From assembly GCF_014196925.1 (NCBI RefSeq), contig NZ_JACIEN010000010.1:1-64000 (forward strand): a DNA stretch of 64,000 bases, read 5' to 3'. The translations under genes were made by a program, and so were the position numbers. Origin of the DNA: Chelatococcus caeni (GTDB lineage: Bacteria > Pseudomonadota > Alphaproteobacteria > Rhizobiales > Beijerinckiaceae). Below the pieces are notes generated by a model. That model searched no databases, had not been told where the DNA came from, and saw only the letters and a list, made by a program, of their open reading frames with translations. Positions 7,846 through 17,000 of the stretch are shown piece after piece; position 1 is the first letter of the stretch; the number at the start of each line of letters is the position of its first letter.

Positions 7846-9876
7846 ATGGCTGAACAAGAGCCGCAGGCCGGAAACGGTCGCGCATCGACATTCAACATCA
7901 ATCCACCCGTGTTTTTCGGCGCCGCCGCCATCATTCTCGCCTTCGTCGTGCTCGGTGCCGCGGCGCCGACAGCCGCCGAAGCCTTCTTCAAGCTCCTGCA
8001 GAGCGCGGTGCTCGGCACCTTCGGCTGGTTCTACATCCTGTCCGTGGCCATCTTCCTCGCCTGCATCCTCATCCTGGGCTTCAGCCGGTACGGCATGCTC
8101 AAGCTGGGGCCCGACGAGGCCGAGCCGGATTTCCCCTATCTGACCTGGGTCTCCATGCTCTTTGCGGCGGGCATGGGCATCGGCCTCATGTTCTTCGCCG
8201 TCGGCGAGCCGATGATGCACTTCTCGGCGCCGCCGGAGGCCGAGCCGCGCACCATTGCCGCCCAGCGCGAGGCGATGCTCATCACCTTCTTCCACTGGGG
8301 CATCCACGCCTGGGCCATCTATGCCGTCGTCGGGCTGTCGCTGGCCTATTTCAGCTACCGCTACAACCTGCCGCTGACCCTGCGCTCGGGCCTCTATCCC
8401 CTGCTCAAGGAGCGCATCACGGGACCCATCGGCCATATCGTCGACATCTTCGCCATCACCGGCACGGTGTTCGGCATCGCGACGTCGCTCGGCTTCGGCG
8501 TGCTGCAGATCAACGCCGGGCTCGGCTATCTCGTCGGCCTGCCGGTGAACGAGACGGTGCAGGTGGTGCTCATCGTCTGCATCACCGCCGTCGCCACGCT
8601 GTCGGTCGTCACCGGGCTCGACAGGGGCGTGCGCCGGCTGAGCGAGCTCAACCTCACGCTCGCCGTCCTCCTGATGTTCTTCGTGCTCTTCATCGGGCCC
8701 ACGGCCCAGCTGATGCGCGATTTCGTGCAGAACATCGGGCTCTATCTCGACCGCTTCCTGCTCAAGACCTTCAACATCTACGCCTATGAGCCGCGGCCGT
8801 GGATCGACGCCTGGACGCTGTTCTACTGGGCCTGGTGGATCTCCTGGTCGCCCTTCGTCGGCATGTTCATCGCCCGCATCTCGCGCGGGCGCACGGTGCG
8901 CGAGTTCGTCACCGCCGTCCTCTTCGTGCCGGTGGGCTTCACCTTCCTGTGGCTCACGGTCTTCGGCAATTCGGCCATGATCATCGACACCACGGTGGCC
9001 AACGGCGCGCTGGCCGATGCGGTTGCCGCGGACGTCTCGGTGGCCCTGTTCCGGTTCCTCGACTATCTGCCGCTCAGCGTGGTGACGTCGACCATCGCGG
9101 TGGCGCTGGTGTCGGTCTTCTTCGTCACCTCCTCGGATTCGGGCTCGCTTGTCGTCGACACGATCGCCGCCGGCGGCGCGACCGACACGCCCGCCATCCA
9201 GCGTGTCTTCTGGTGCGCCATGGAGGGCATCGTCGCCATCGTCCTCCTTCTGGCGGGCGGCCTTTCGGCGTTGCAGACGGCGACCATCGCCAGCGCGCTG
9301 CCCTTCTCCGTCATCATGCTCATCCTCTGCTGGGGCCTGTTCCGCGGCATGAACGCGGATCTCGCGCGGCGGGCCGCATACCAGCGTCCGGCGGCCTCCT
9401 ATCCTGCGGCGGGCCTCTCGTGGCAGAAGCGGCTCGGCCTTCTCCTCAACGTGCCGGGCCGCGCGGAGGTCGCCACTTTCGTCGAGACGGTCGCGGTGCC
9501 GGCCTTCGAGGCCGTGGCCGAGGAGATGCGCGGGCGCGACCTCGAGGCGCGGGTCGAGCGCGACGGGGAGGGTTGCGTGAGCCTTGTCGTGCCGGCCGAG
9601 GACGTGCGCGACTTCGTCTACGGGGTGAGCCGGATGTCGCAGCGCCTTCCCGTCTTTTCAGCCCTCGACGCGGCGCAGGCGGACGAGCGCCACGAGGCCC
9701 GCACTTTCTTCAGTGACGGCAGCCGCGGCTATGACATCATGGGCATGACGCGGGAGCAGGTCATCATCGACGTGCTCGCCCAGTTCGAGCGCTACCAGCG
9801 CCAGGTGCAGTCGCAGAAGGCCGCGCTCTACGCCGGGGCGCCCGAACATACGATCGAGCAGCGGGGCGCCGGCTAA
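7846..9876 (+). CDS. BCCT-family transporter (BetT-like, with long cytosolic tail)
   Basis: 676 residues. About 12 membrane spans lie between residues 20 and 510, followed by a hydrophilic C-terminal domain of about 150 residues, as in proton-coupled BetT-type choline carriers. The family Trp-rich signature is visible around residue 325 ([18 protein letters not shown]) and the early motif [16 protein letters not shown] matches the BCCT glycine/Met stretch. It should import a quaternary ammonium compound such as choline, betaine or carnitine. A strong ribosome binding site (GGAGGAGAGG) precedes ATG 7846. The upstream 156 bp hold a possible -35 TTGACG at 7793. A lactonase-like amidohydrolase follows 69 bp downstream, probably in the same transcript. 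Confidence 0.93.
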   Translation: MAEQEPQAGNGRASTFNINPPVFFGAAAIILAFVVLGAAAPTAAEAFFKLLQSAVLGTFGWFYILSVAIFLACILILGFSRYGMLKLGPDEAEPDFPYLTWVSMLFAAGMGIGLMFFAVGEPMMHFSAPPEAEPRTIAAQREAMLITFFHWGIHAWAIYAVVGLSLAYFSYRYNLPLTLRSGLYPLLKERITGPIGHIVDIFAITGTVFGIATSLGFGVLQINAGLGYLVGLPVNETVQVVLIVCITAVATLSVVTGLDRGVRRLSELNLTLAVLLMFFVLFIGPTAQLMRDFVQNIGLYLDRFLLKTFNIYAYEPRPWIDAWTLFYWAWWISWSPFVGMFIARISRGRTVREFVTAVLFVPVGFTFLWLTVFGNSAMIIDTTVANGALADAVAADVSVALFRFLDYLPLSVVTSTIAVALVSVFFVTSSDSGSLVVDTIAAGGATDTPAIQRVFWCAMEGIVAIVLLLAGGLSALQTATIASALPFSVIMLILCWGLFRGMNADLARRAAYQRPAASYPAAGLSWQKRLGLLLNVPGRAEVATFVETVAVPAFEAVAEEMRGRDLEARVERDGEGCVSLVVPAEDVRDFVYGVSRMSQRLPVFSALDAAQADERHEARTFFSDGSRGYDIMGMTREQVIIDVLAQFERYQRQVQSQKAALYAGAPEHTIEQRGAG

Positions 9877-9945
9877 CCGCCTTGCCCCCGGGCCGGCGCG
9901 GTGCGACAACCCCGCAGCGCCAGCCCCGGAGCCAGCGAGAGGACC

Positions 9946-10797
9946 ATGAGCGGACGCATCGACGCCCACCATCACTTCTGGAATCCGCAGGAAGCGGACT
10001 ATCCCTGGATGGCGCCGGACGCGCTCGCCCCCATCCGCCGGCCGTTCGGTCCGCAGGACATGGCCCCGCTCATCGCCGCCGCCGGCATCACGCGGACGGT
10101 CCTCGTCCAGACGCGCTCCGACATGGAGGAGACGCGCAGGTTCCTCGCCCAGGCGCAGGACAACGCCTTCATCGCCGGCGTCGTCGGCTGGGTCGACCTG
10201 ACGGGGCCGGACGTCGCGGGCGCCGTCGGGCAGCTGCGCCGGGCTCCGGGCGGCGCCTTTCTCAAGGGCATCCGCCACCAGGCGCACGACGAGGACGACG
10301 CGGACTGGCTCGCCCGGCCGGATGTGATCGCGGGCATCGCCGCGGTCGGCCACGAGGGTCTCGCCTATGACCTTCTGGTGCGCGAGCGCGAACTGCCCGC
10401 CGCGCTCCGCTGCGTGGACGCCAACCCGAACGTGCGCTTCGTGCTCGACCACATGGCCAAGCCGCGCATCGCCGAGGGCGCGATGGAGCCCTGGAGCGCG
10501 CTGATGGCCGAACTGGCGGCGCGCCCCAACGTCTGGTGCAAGGTCTCCGGCCTCGTGACGGAGGCGGATTGGGACCGCTGGACGCCGCAGGACCTGGCGC
10601 CCTATGTCGCGCGCGCCATCGCCCTCTTCGGCTCCGAGCGCCTCATCTTCGGCTCCGACTGGCCGGTCTGCCTGCTCGCCGCCGATTACGCGCGCGTGGT
10701 GCTCACCGCCGAGGAGCTGCTCGCGCCGCTCGGCGAGTACGGACGGTCGCGGGTCTTCGGCGGCAATGCCGCGCAGGTCTACCAGCTGGCGGGATGA
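9946..10797 (+). CDS. Amidohydrolase family 2, sugar lactonase-like (COG3618)
   Basis: 283 residues. The opening RIDAHHHFWNP is the metal-binding HxHFW motif of COG3618 amidohydrolases (L-fucono-1,5-lactonase, L-rhamnono-1,4-lactonase, 2-pyrone-4,6-dicarboxylate lactonase). Later features fit the TIM-barrel fold: FLKGIRHQ, FVLDHMAKP, WCKVSGL and the Asp of IFGSDWPVC. It probably hydrolyses a lactone in the cytoplasm. ATG 9946 was chosen over 9901 because GAGAGG sits just before it and the family starts exactly at the MxxxxDAHHHFW pattern. It lies behind the BCCT transporter and 28 bp from a convergent Lrp gene. Confidence 0.88.
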   Translation: MSGRIDAHHHFWNPQEADYPWMAPDALAPIRRPFGPQDMAPLIAAAGITRTVLVQTRSDMEETRRFLAQAQDNAFIAGVVGWVDLTGPDVAGAVGQLRRAPGGAFLKGIRHQAHDEDDADWLARPDVIAGIAAVGHEGLAYDLLVRERELPAALRCVDANPNVRFVLDHMAKPRIAEGAMEPWSALMAELAARPNVWCKVSGLVTEADWDRWTPQDLAPYVARAIALFGSERLIFGSDWPVCLLAADYARVVLTAEELLAPLGEYGRSRVFGGNAAQVYQLAG

Positions 10798-10825
10798 GAC
10801 GGGCGGGGAGCCGTCCCTGCTGCCG

Positions 10826-11320
10826 TCAGTCCTCCTCGCGGAAGAGGGTGGTGAGGGGATATTCCGTGCGCACGAAGGGCGACTTCAGCACGATGTAGCT
10901 GAAGTAGTTGGCGATGCCGACGTTGCGCTCGATGATCCGGTCCATCACCTCCTGGTAGTGCAGCACGCCGCGGGTGATGAACCGGACGAGATAGTCGTAG
11001 CCGCCGCTGACGAGGTGACATTCCATCACCTCGTCGACCGTGCGGATGAAGGATTCGAAGCGCACGAAATCCTCCCGCCGGTGGTCGTGCAGCGTCATCT
11101 CCGTGAAGACCATGACCGTCTGGCCGAGCTTGGCGAGATTGATCGTGGCGCCGTAGGCGGCGATGTAGCGTGCCGCCTCGAGCCGCTTCACCCGCTGCAG
11201 GCACGGGCTCGGCGACAGCCCGACCGCCTCGGCCAGCGCCACATTGGTCATGCGTCCGTTCTTCTGCAGCTCAACGAGGATGTTGAGGTCGATGCGGTCG
11301 AGCTTCGGGGCGCCGGTCAT
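10826..11320 (-). CDS. Lrp/AsnC-family transcriptional regulator
   Basis: 164 residues. The N-terminal helix-turn-helix (LDRIDLNILVELQKNG, then ALAEAVGLSPSPCLQRVKRL) and the RAM ligand-binding domain (VMECHLVSGGYDYLVRF near residue 100) are complete, at the usual length for the family. Lrp-type regulators sense amino acids or related acids. It lies downstream of a HAD hydrolase on the same strand (31-bp gap), so the two are probably co-transcribed. ATG 11320 gives the standard N-terminus; the longer upstream frame is a shadow of the HAD gene. The C-terminal extension SPFVRTEYPL is common in the proline/aromatic-responsive subgroup. Confidence 0.92.
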   Translation of the reverse strand: MTGAPKLDRIDLNILVELQKNGRMTNVALAEAVGLSPSPCLQRVKRLEAARYIAAYGATINLAKLGQTVMVFTEMTLHDHRREDFVRFESFIRTVDEVMECHLVSGGYDYLVRFITRGVLHYQEVMDRIIERNVGIANYFSYIVLKSPFVRTEYPLTTLFREED

Positions 11321-11351
11321 CGGCTCGTGGTCTCCGGGAAAAGCGCGGGGC

Positions 11352-12074
11352 TCAGCCGCGCAGGGCGTCCTGATGGGCCTTTGCCATTTCGGCCATGCTG
11401 GCGAAATGGAAATCGTAGCGGGCGTCGCCGTCCGGCGGCATCGTCGCGCCCCAGCCGCCCTCGTTGCGCCGCCGGTCGATCCAGGCTGAGGCGAGGCCGA
11501 CGGTCTTGGCCGGCACATGGTCGTGGAAGAGGCTCTGGGCCGTGTGCAGGATGTCCGCCTTGCCGTAGCCGAGGCCGGCGAGCTGTTCCAGCATATAGGC
11601 GAAGTTGCGCGGGTTCGGCTTGTAGGAGCCGATGTCCTCAGCCGTATAGACGGCGTCGAAGGTGACGCCGAGCTTCTCGTTGCTGCGCGCGAAGCTGGCG
11701 TGATCGACGTTGGAGAGGATGACGAGCTTGTAGAACTTCTGCAGGTACTGGAGGGCCGAGGCCGAATCCGGGAAGGCCGGCCAGTCGCCGACGGAAAGGC
11801 CGAAGCGCCGGTCATCCTCGGCGCTCGCAGCGATGCCCCATTCGTCCGCGATCCGCCGATGCACGCGGGTGAGAAGGTCGGAATAGAGCATGTCGGGCGT
11901 CTCGGCCTGCTGGCTGCTCTCGTGCCGTGCGAAGGTCTCCAGCACCTCGTCGCGTGCGCGGGCGCGCCCGCCCTTCTCGACGAGTGGCTGCAGCGCCGTG
12001 TGGATGCCGCTCTCCCAGTCGATCAGCGTGCCGTAGCAATCGAAGGTCAGCACCTTGAAGTCGGTCAGTTTCAT
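11352..12074 (-). CDS. HAD-superfamily hydrolase, haloacid dehalogenase type II-like
   Basis: 240 residues. HAD motif I is visible as FDCYGTLIDW (nucleophile Asp), motif II as ILSNVDHASF, and motif III as SYKPNPRNFAYML with the lysine. The cap domain lies between residues 15 and 95. Proteins with this pattern are annotated as type II L-2-haloacid dehalogenases, but many family members are phosphatases and the substrate cannot be fixed here. In true dehalogenases the second motif commonly reads SNG, so phosphatase or another hydrolase is at least as likely. It is upstream of and probably co-transcribed with the Lrp gene. ATG 12074 gives a normal N-terminus. Confidence 0.85.
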   Translation of the reverse strand: MKLTDFKVLTFDCYGTLIDWESGIHTALQPLVEKGGRARARDEVLETFARHESSQQAETPDMLYSDLLTRVHRRIADEWGIAASAEDDRRFGLSVGDWPAFPDSASALQYLQKFYKLVILSNVDHASFARSNEKLGVTFDAVYTAEDIGSYKPNPRNFAYMLEQLAGLGYGKADILHTAQSLFHDHVPAKTVGLASAWIDRRRNEGGWGATMPPDGDARYDFHFASMAEMAKAHQDALRG

Positions 12075-12238
12075 GGGGCACTCCGCTTTCTGCCCGCCGG
12101 TGCGAGCTCCGGTTGACGATTGACGAAGGTTAGAGGCGTGGGCCGGCGCATGCCCTCCGCGGCTATGCCACCTCTCCGGCAGGATGTGCTGAAGCTCGGC
12201 CCGAATTGGCATCAACTGCTGCGTGGTCCATTGCCCGC

Positions 12239-13153
12239 TCACGCCGCATCGCGGCTGGCCGGGGACATGGCGCTTCGCGCGCAGTCGGTGAGGCGCACGA
12301 GCCCGGCGGGCACATGGGCGTCGCGCCGCCGCACCAGCACGGTCACGGCGCGGGCGCTGCCGGCGGGCAGGGCGTGCGTCGCAATCCGCCCCGCGGCGCG
12401 GGCCGGCTCCACCACGGCGCGGGGCAGCAGGCTGATGCCGACCCCGGCCGCGACGCAGCCGATGATGCCGTCGAGCGTGCCGAACTCGAGATGGCGGACC
12501 TCGACGACGCCGGCCGTGGCGATGAGCGCCTCGAAGCGCCGTCGATAGCTGCAGCCGGTGCGAAAGACGATGAGCTTTGCCTGTTCGGCCGCTGGCGTGG
12601 CGTCGGGAGAGGGCGACAGCCAGCGGGGCGGCCCCTGCCAGGGGGCGGTGACGAGGACGAGTTCCTCCTCCACCATCGGCTCCGCCACGAGCGCCGCATG
12701 GGCCACCGGCCCGACGACGAAGGCGGCGGCGAGGTCGCCGTCGAGCACCTTGCCGATCAGGGCCTCGCTGGTCCCGGTCTCCACATGCAGGTCGACCCGC
12801 GGGCAGGCGCGGGCGAAGGCGGCAAGGATGGACGGGAGGCGCAGCGCCGCCGTGGTCTCCAGCGAGCCGATGCGCAGCGCGCCGGAAGGGTCGGTGCCGT
12901 CGTCGCGCACCGCCTCGCGCGCTTCCGCGAGCAGCTGGCCGACGCGCAGGGCATAGGGCATGAGGCGCTCGCCGGCCGGTGTCAGGCGCACGCCGCGGCT
13001 GTGCCGCGTAAACAGCGCCTCGCCGATCTCCGCCTCGAGGGCGCGGATGCGGGCCGTGACGTTGGACTGGACCGTGTTGAGCGCCGCCGCGGCGCGCCCG
13101 ATGCCGCCATGCCGGGCCGCGGCGAGGAAGAAGGCGAGATCGCTGCTGTTCAT
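12239..13153 (-). CDS. LysR-family transcriptional regulator
   Basis: 304 residues. The N-terminal LysR winged helix-turn-helix is complete (LAFFLAAARHGGIGRAAAAL, then VQSNVTARIRALEAEIG), followed by a periplasmic-binding-like effector domain with GALRIGSLETTAA and GVGISLLPRAVVEPA. It resembles the CynR/CbbR/GltR branch. It is not divergent from an obvious target: the same-strand neighbour upstream is irr and the downstream neighbour is the HAD gene, 164 bp away. Its target is therefore not evident from context. Confidence 0.9.
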   Translation of the reverse strand: MNSSDLAFFLAAARHGGIGRAAAALNTVQSNVTARIRALEAEIGEALFTRHSRGVRLTPAGERLMPYALRVGQLLAEAREAVRDDGTDPSGALRIGSLETTAALRLPSILAAFARACPRVDLHVETGTSEALIGKVLDGDLAAAFVVGPVAHAALVAEPMVEEELVLVTAPWQGPPRWLSPSPDATPAAEQAKLIVFRTGCSYRRRFEALIATAGVVEVRHLEFGTLDGIIGCVAAGVGISLLPRAVVEPARAAGRIATHALPAGSARAVTVLVRRRDAHVPAGLVRLTDCARSAMSPASRDAA

Positions 13154-13227
13154 GACGGTTGACCCAAGGCATCTCTTCGCAAGATGCCTTGCAGTTCAAT
13201 CCATCACGCGGGAGGCGTCAATCGCGC

Positions 13228-13767
13228 TCAGGCTTCGCCGCTGGTGCGCGCCAGGGCCAGGCGGTCGCGCCGGCGCACGCGCACGATCACCTCGACGTCG
13301 CGCAGCTCGAAATGCGCGGGCACGTTCGGCACCACCCGCACGTCGAGCTCGCCGGGCGGGATGTCGACCAGCACCTGCTCGTCCTCGATGAAGTAATGGT
13401 GATGATCGGTGACGTTGGTGTCGAAATAGCTCTTGGTGCCGTCCAGGGCGAGCTGCTTGAGGAGCCCCGCTTCCGTGAACTGGTGCAGCGTGTTGTAGAC
13501 CGTGGCGAGCGACACGGCCGCCTTGGCGCGGGTCGCCTCCTCGTAGAGCATCTCGGCGGAGACGTGGCGGTGGCCCTTGGCGAAGAGCAGCCAGCCGAGC
13601 ATCAGGCGCTGGCGCGTGGGCCGCAGGCCGACCTTGCGCAGGCGCTCGCGCATGTCGTGGAAGGCGCAGCCCGCCATGGGCGAACGCGGGGCGCGGTCGA
13701 GCATGGCGCGCAGGTTGATGTCGCCGGCCGCGCCGCGATCACCGAACATCCGCTGCTGATCCGCCAT
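13228..13767 (-). CDS. irr: Irr, heme/iron response regulator of the Fur superfamily
   Basis: 179 residues. The core is very close to rhizobial Irr: LRPTRQRLMLGWLLFAKG, HVSAEMLYEEATRAK, SLATVYNTLHQFTEAGLL and the histidine cluster TNVTDHHHYFIED. Irr represses heme synthesis and other iron-using genes under iron limitation and is destabilised by heme. ATG 13767 was chosen because GGAGGT lies 7 nt upstream; the longer start at 13833 would fall in the promoter. The N-terminal heme regulatory motif reads GCAFHD (Cys34), without the Pro that follows Cys in Bradyrhizobium japonicum Irr, while the histidine site is intact. An ICE-like sequence lies upstream. Confidence 0.93.
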   Translation of the reverse strand: MADQQRMFGDRGAAGDINLRAMLDRAPRSPMAGCAFHDMRERLRKVGLRPTRQRLMLGWLLFAKGHRHVSAEMLYEEATRAKAAVSLATVYNTLHQFTEAGLLKQLALDGTKSYFDTNVTDHHHYFIEDEQVLVDIPPGELDVRVVPNVPAHFELRDVEVIVRVRRRDRLALARTSGEA

Positions 13768-13831
13768 GACGCTACCTCCGATGCAATTCCGGAAACACTC
13801 AATTTCGCCGATATCGGCCGATGGAAGCTCC

Positions 13832-13858
13832 ATACTAGAACATGTTTCGCCAAGTCAA
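13832..13858 (-). promoter_or_regulatory. Possible irr promoter
   Basis: On the minus strand TTGACT (13858-13853) and TAGTAT (13837-13832) form a sigma70-like pair, with a somewhat short 15-bp spacer. Transcription would start around 13825, leaving a leader of about 55 nt before the ATG at 13767. This excludes the alternative start at 13833. The surrounding bases are noticeably more AT-rich than the genes. Confidence 0.4.
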
Positions 13859-13895
13859 ACGCCGAATATCGGGCGCTTTGGCATAGTCATTTAAG

Positions 13896-13912
13896 TTTTT
13901 AATCATTCTAAA
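13896..13912. promoter_or_regulatory. Imperfect iron control element (ICE) upstream of irr
   Basis: The minus strand reads TTTAGAATGATTAAAAA. The Irr-binding ICE consensus is TTTAGAA-N3-TTCTAAA, so the first half-site is perfect and the second matches 5 of 7. It sits about 40 bp upstream of the proposed irr -35 in an AT-rich island, where Irr or another iron regulator could feed back on irr. Both flanking genes read on the minus strand and the other (fdhA) ends before it, so irr is the only plausible target. Confidence 0.4.
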
Positions 13913-13954
13913 TTAAATAGAGGGGCCTTGTCCCTGCAATAACAACGAGATTGT

Positions 13955-13980
13955 CGCCGGCAGGTTCGAGCCTGCCGGCG
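13955..13980 (-). terminator. Hairpin downstream of the formate dehydrogenase operon
   Basis: A perfect 10-bp GC stem (CGCCGGCAGG with CCTGCCGGCG) closes a 6-nt loop, 34 bp after the fdhA stop codon. The minus-strand tail is only weakly T-rich, so it may work as a Rho-assisted or RNA-stabilising hairpin rather than a strong intrinsic terminator. Confidence 0.45.
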
Positions 13981-14013
13981 GCGCCATGCCGCAGCCGCAG
14001 GTGACGCATGTCA

Positions 14014-17000
14014 TCAGCCTGCAGGCGTGATGCGCGCGGCGCAGAACTTGAACTCGGGAATCTTGCCGAAGGGGTCGAGCTGCGGGTTGGTGAGCACGTT
14101 CGCCGGTGCTTCGCCGTAGCAGAAGGGAATGAAGATCATGCCTTCCGCGACCTGCCGGTCGGCCATCAGGCGCAGGGTGATCGTGCCGCGCCGGGTCTCG
14201 ACGCGCACCATCTCGCCGGCTGTGAGGCCGCGTCGGCCGATCTCGCCTGGATGCATGGCGACCATCGCCTCCGGCTCGATGGCGTCGAGCACGCTCGAGC
14301 GGCGGGACATGGAGCCGGTGTGCCAGTGCTCGAGGAGCCGCCCCGTCGTCAGTACGAGGGGGAACTCGGCATCCGGAAGTTCGTCGGGCGGGGACAGGTC
14401 CGCCGGTACCAGCCGCGCCCGCCCGTCCTTCGTCGGATAGCCCTGCGCGAAGAGGATCTCCGTCCCCGGCGCATCGTCGGCCGGCGCCGGATAGGTCACC
14501 GAGCCTTCGCGCTCGACGCGCTCCCACGAGATATGGGCGAGCGACGGCATCACCGAGCGCATCTCTTCGTAGACCTCGCCGACATCGGCATAGGTCCAGC
14601 CGAGGCCGAGGCGGTTGGCGATCTCGATGATGAGCGCGACGTCCTGCCGCGCCTTGCCCGGCAGCGGCACGGCCGGCCGGCCGAGCTGCACCTGCCGGTT
14701 GGTATTGGTGTAGGTGCCGAGCTTTTCGGCGTGGGCGGAGGCCGGCAGCACGACGTCGGCGTGCCAGGCGGTCTCCGTGAGAAAGATGTCCTGCACCACG
14801 AGGTGCTCGAGCCTGGCCAGCGCTTCACGCGCGTGGATCTGGTCCGGGTCCGACATCGCCGGGTTCTCACCCATGATGTACATGGCCCGGATGCTGCCCT
14901 CGTGGATCGCGTCGATGATCTCGACGACGGTGAGCCCGCGCACCGGATCGAGCGGTCGGCTCCACAGGTCCTCGAAGCGGGCCCGGATGTCGCCATCCGC
15001 CACGCTCTGGTAGTCGGGCAAGACCATGGGAATGAGCCCGGCGTCGGAGGCACCCTGCACGTTGTTCTGCCCGCGCAGCGGATGGAGGCCCGTGCCCGGT
15101 CGCCCGATCTGGCCGGTGATGAGGGCGAGCGCGATGAGGCAGCGTGAATTGTCGGTGCCGTGCACGTGCTGCGACACGCCCATGCCCCAGAAGATGATGG
15201 AGCGCTCGGCGCGCGCATAGGTGCGCGCCACGGTGCGGATGGTCTCGGCCGGGATGCCGCAGACCGGCTCCATCGCCTCGGGCGTGAAGGCGGCGACCTT
15301 CTCCCTGAGCGCCGCGAAGCCGTCCACATGGCCCTGGATGTACTGCTCGTCGTAGAGCTTTTCGTCGATGATGACGTTGAGCATGGCGTTGAGCAGCGCG
15401 ACGTCGGTGCCCGGCTTGAAGCGCAGGGCATGCGTCGCGTGGCGCATCAGGTCCTGCCCGCGCGGGTCGGCGACGATCAGCGTCGCTCCGCCCTTCGCCG
15501 CCTGCTTGAAATAGGTGGCGGCGACAGGGTGGTTCTGCGCCGGCCGCGCGCCGATGACGAGGATGCAGTCGGCCTCCAGCGCCGCATTGAACGGCGCCGA
15601 GACGGCGGCGGAACCGACGCCCTCCATCAGCGCCGCGACGGAGGAGGCGTGGCACAGCCGCGTGCAATGGTCGACGTTGTTGGTGCCGAAGCCCTGCCGC
15701 ACCAGCTTCTGGAAGAGATAGGCCTCCTCGTTGGAGCCCTTGGCCGAGCCGAAGCCCGCGAGCGCGCCCGGCCCGTGCGCATCGAGAATGCGCTTCAGCC
15801 CGCCGGCCGCGCGGTCGAGCGCCTCCTCCCACGTCGCCTCGCGGAAGACCGCCCACGGGTTGGCGGGATCGACGACGATGTCGCCGCGCTTCGGCGCATC
15901 CTCGCGCCGCACCAGCGGCACCGTGAGCCGGTGCGGATGGCGGATGTAGTCGTGGCCGAAGCGGCCCTTGACGCACAGGCGGTTCTCGTTGGCCGGGCCG
16001 TTGCGCCCGTCCACCTGCACGATGGTGTCGTCCTTCACGGCGACGCGCGTCAGGCAGCCGACGCCGCACCACGGGCAGACGCTGTCGACATGCCGGTCCG
16101 CCACCACCGTGCGCTGCTGTGCCGCCGCGTCCATCAGCGATTTCTCGAAGAGCGCGCCCGTTGGGCAGGCCTGCACGCATTCCCCGCAGGCGACGCAGGT
16201 GGAGGTGCCCATCGGCTCGGCGATGTCGAAGACCGGGCGCGCGTCGAGCCCGCGGAAGGCCATGCCGATGACATCGTTGACCTGCACCTCGCGGCAGGCC
16301 CGCGCGCACAGGCCGCAGGCGATGCAGGCATCCAGATTGACGGCGATGGCCGCGTGGCTCGCATCGTGCAGGGGCTGGGCGAGAAGGGCGTGGTTGGGCA
16401 GCGCCGAGCCGTCCCCCGCCCGCAGCGGAAGGGCCTGATCCTCCCCCGCATGGGGGAGGTGGCGCCGCGGATGCGGCGACGGAGGGGGTATGCGGTTGGC
16501 GCCGGAACTGCCGTTCCCGGCCTCGACCCCACCCGTCTCGGTCCTTCGGACCGATCCACCCTCCCCTGGAGGGGAGGGATCGGCGCCGCTGTTCTCGTGG
16601 GCTACGATCTCGGCAACTTGGACGGGGGAGACCGCGCGCCCGTTCGCGAAGCGGCTCGCCGTGACGCCGACGCGCTCCGCCCATTGCCAGAACGGGGCAT
16701 CCGGATCGGGCGCCGCCTCGCGCGCCGGCAGGTCGGCGAGGAGCAGCTCGAAGACCATCGCGCGGGCCTTCTCGGCCCGGTGCGAGGCCGAGTGCACCAC
16801 CATGCCCGGCGTCGGCTTGCGGATGCAGGAGGCGGCGAGCACGCGCTCCCCCTCGATCTCCACCATGCAGGCGCGGCAGTTGCCGTCCGGCCGGTAGCCC
16901 GGCTCGGGCAGGTGGCAGAGGTGGGGAATGTCGGTGCCGGCGCGCCTTGCCGCCTGCCACACGGTTTCGCCGGGCAGGGCCGTGATCTCGCGCCCGTCGA

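Noticed and set aside
1602-13200. Genomic island or prophage between ftsK and fdh
   Set aside because: No integrase, transposase, phage gene, direct repeat or change in base composition was seen.
13955-13984. tRNA-like 3' end (GGTTCGAGCC, then GGCGGCGCCA) after fdhA
   Set aside because: The T-loop would be one base short, there is no matching 5' acceptor strand or anticodon arm upstream, and the sequence forms a simpler 10-bp hairpin. Treated as a hairpin/terminator.
16434-16582. Reading fdhA as a pseudogene because of the repeat
   Set aside because: The frame is open from start to stop and all Fe-S and catalytic motifs are present on both sides, so a tolerated in-frame insertion is the better explanation.
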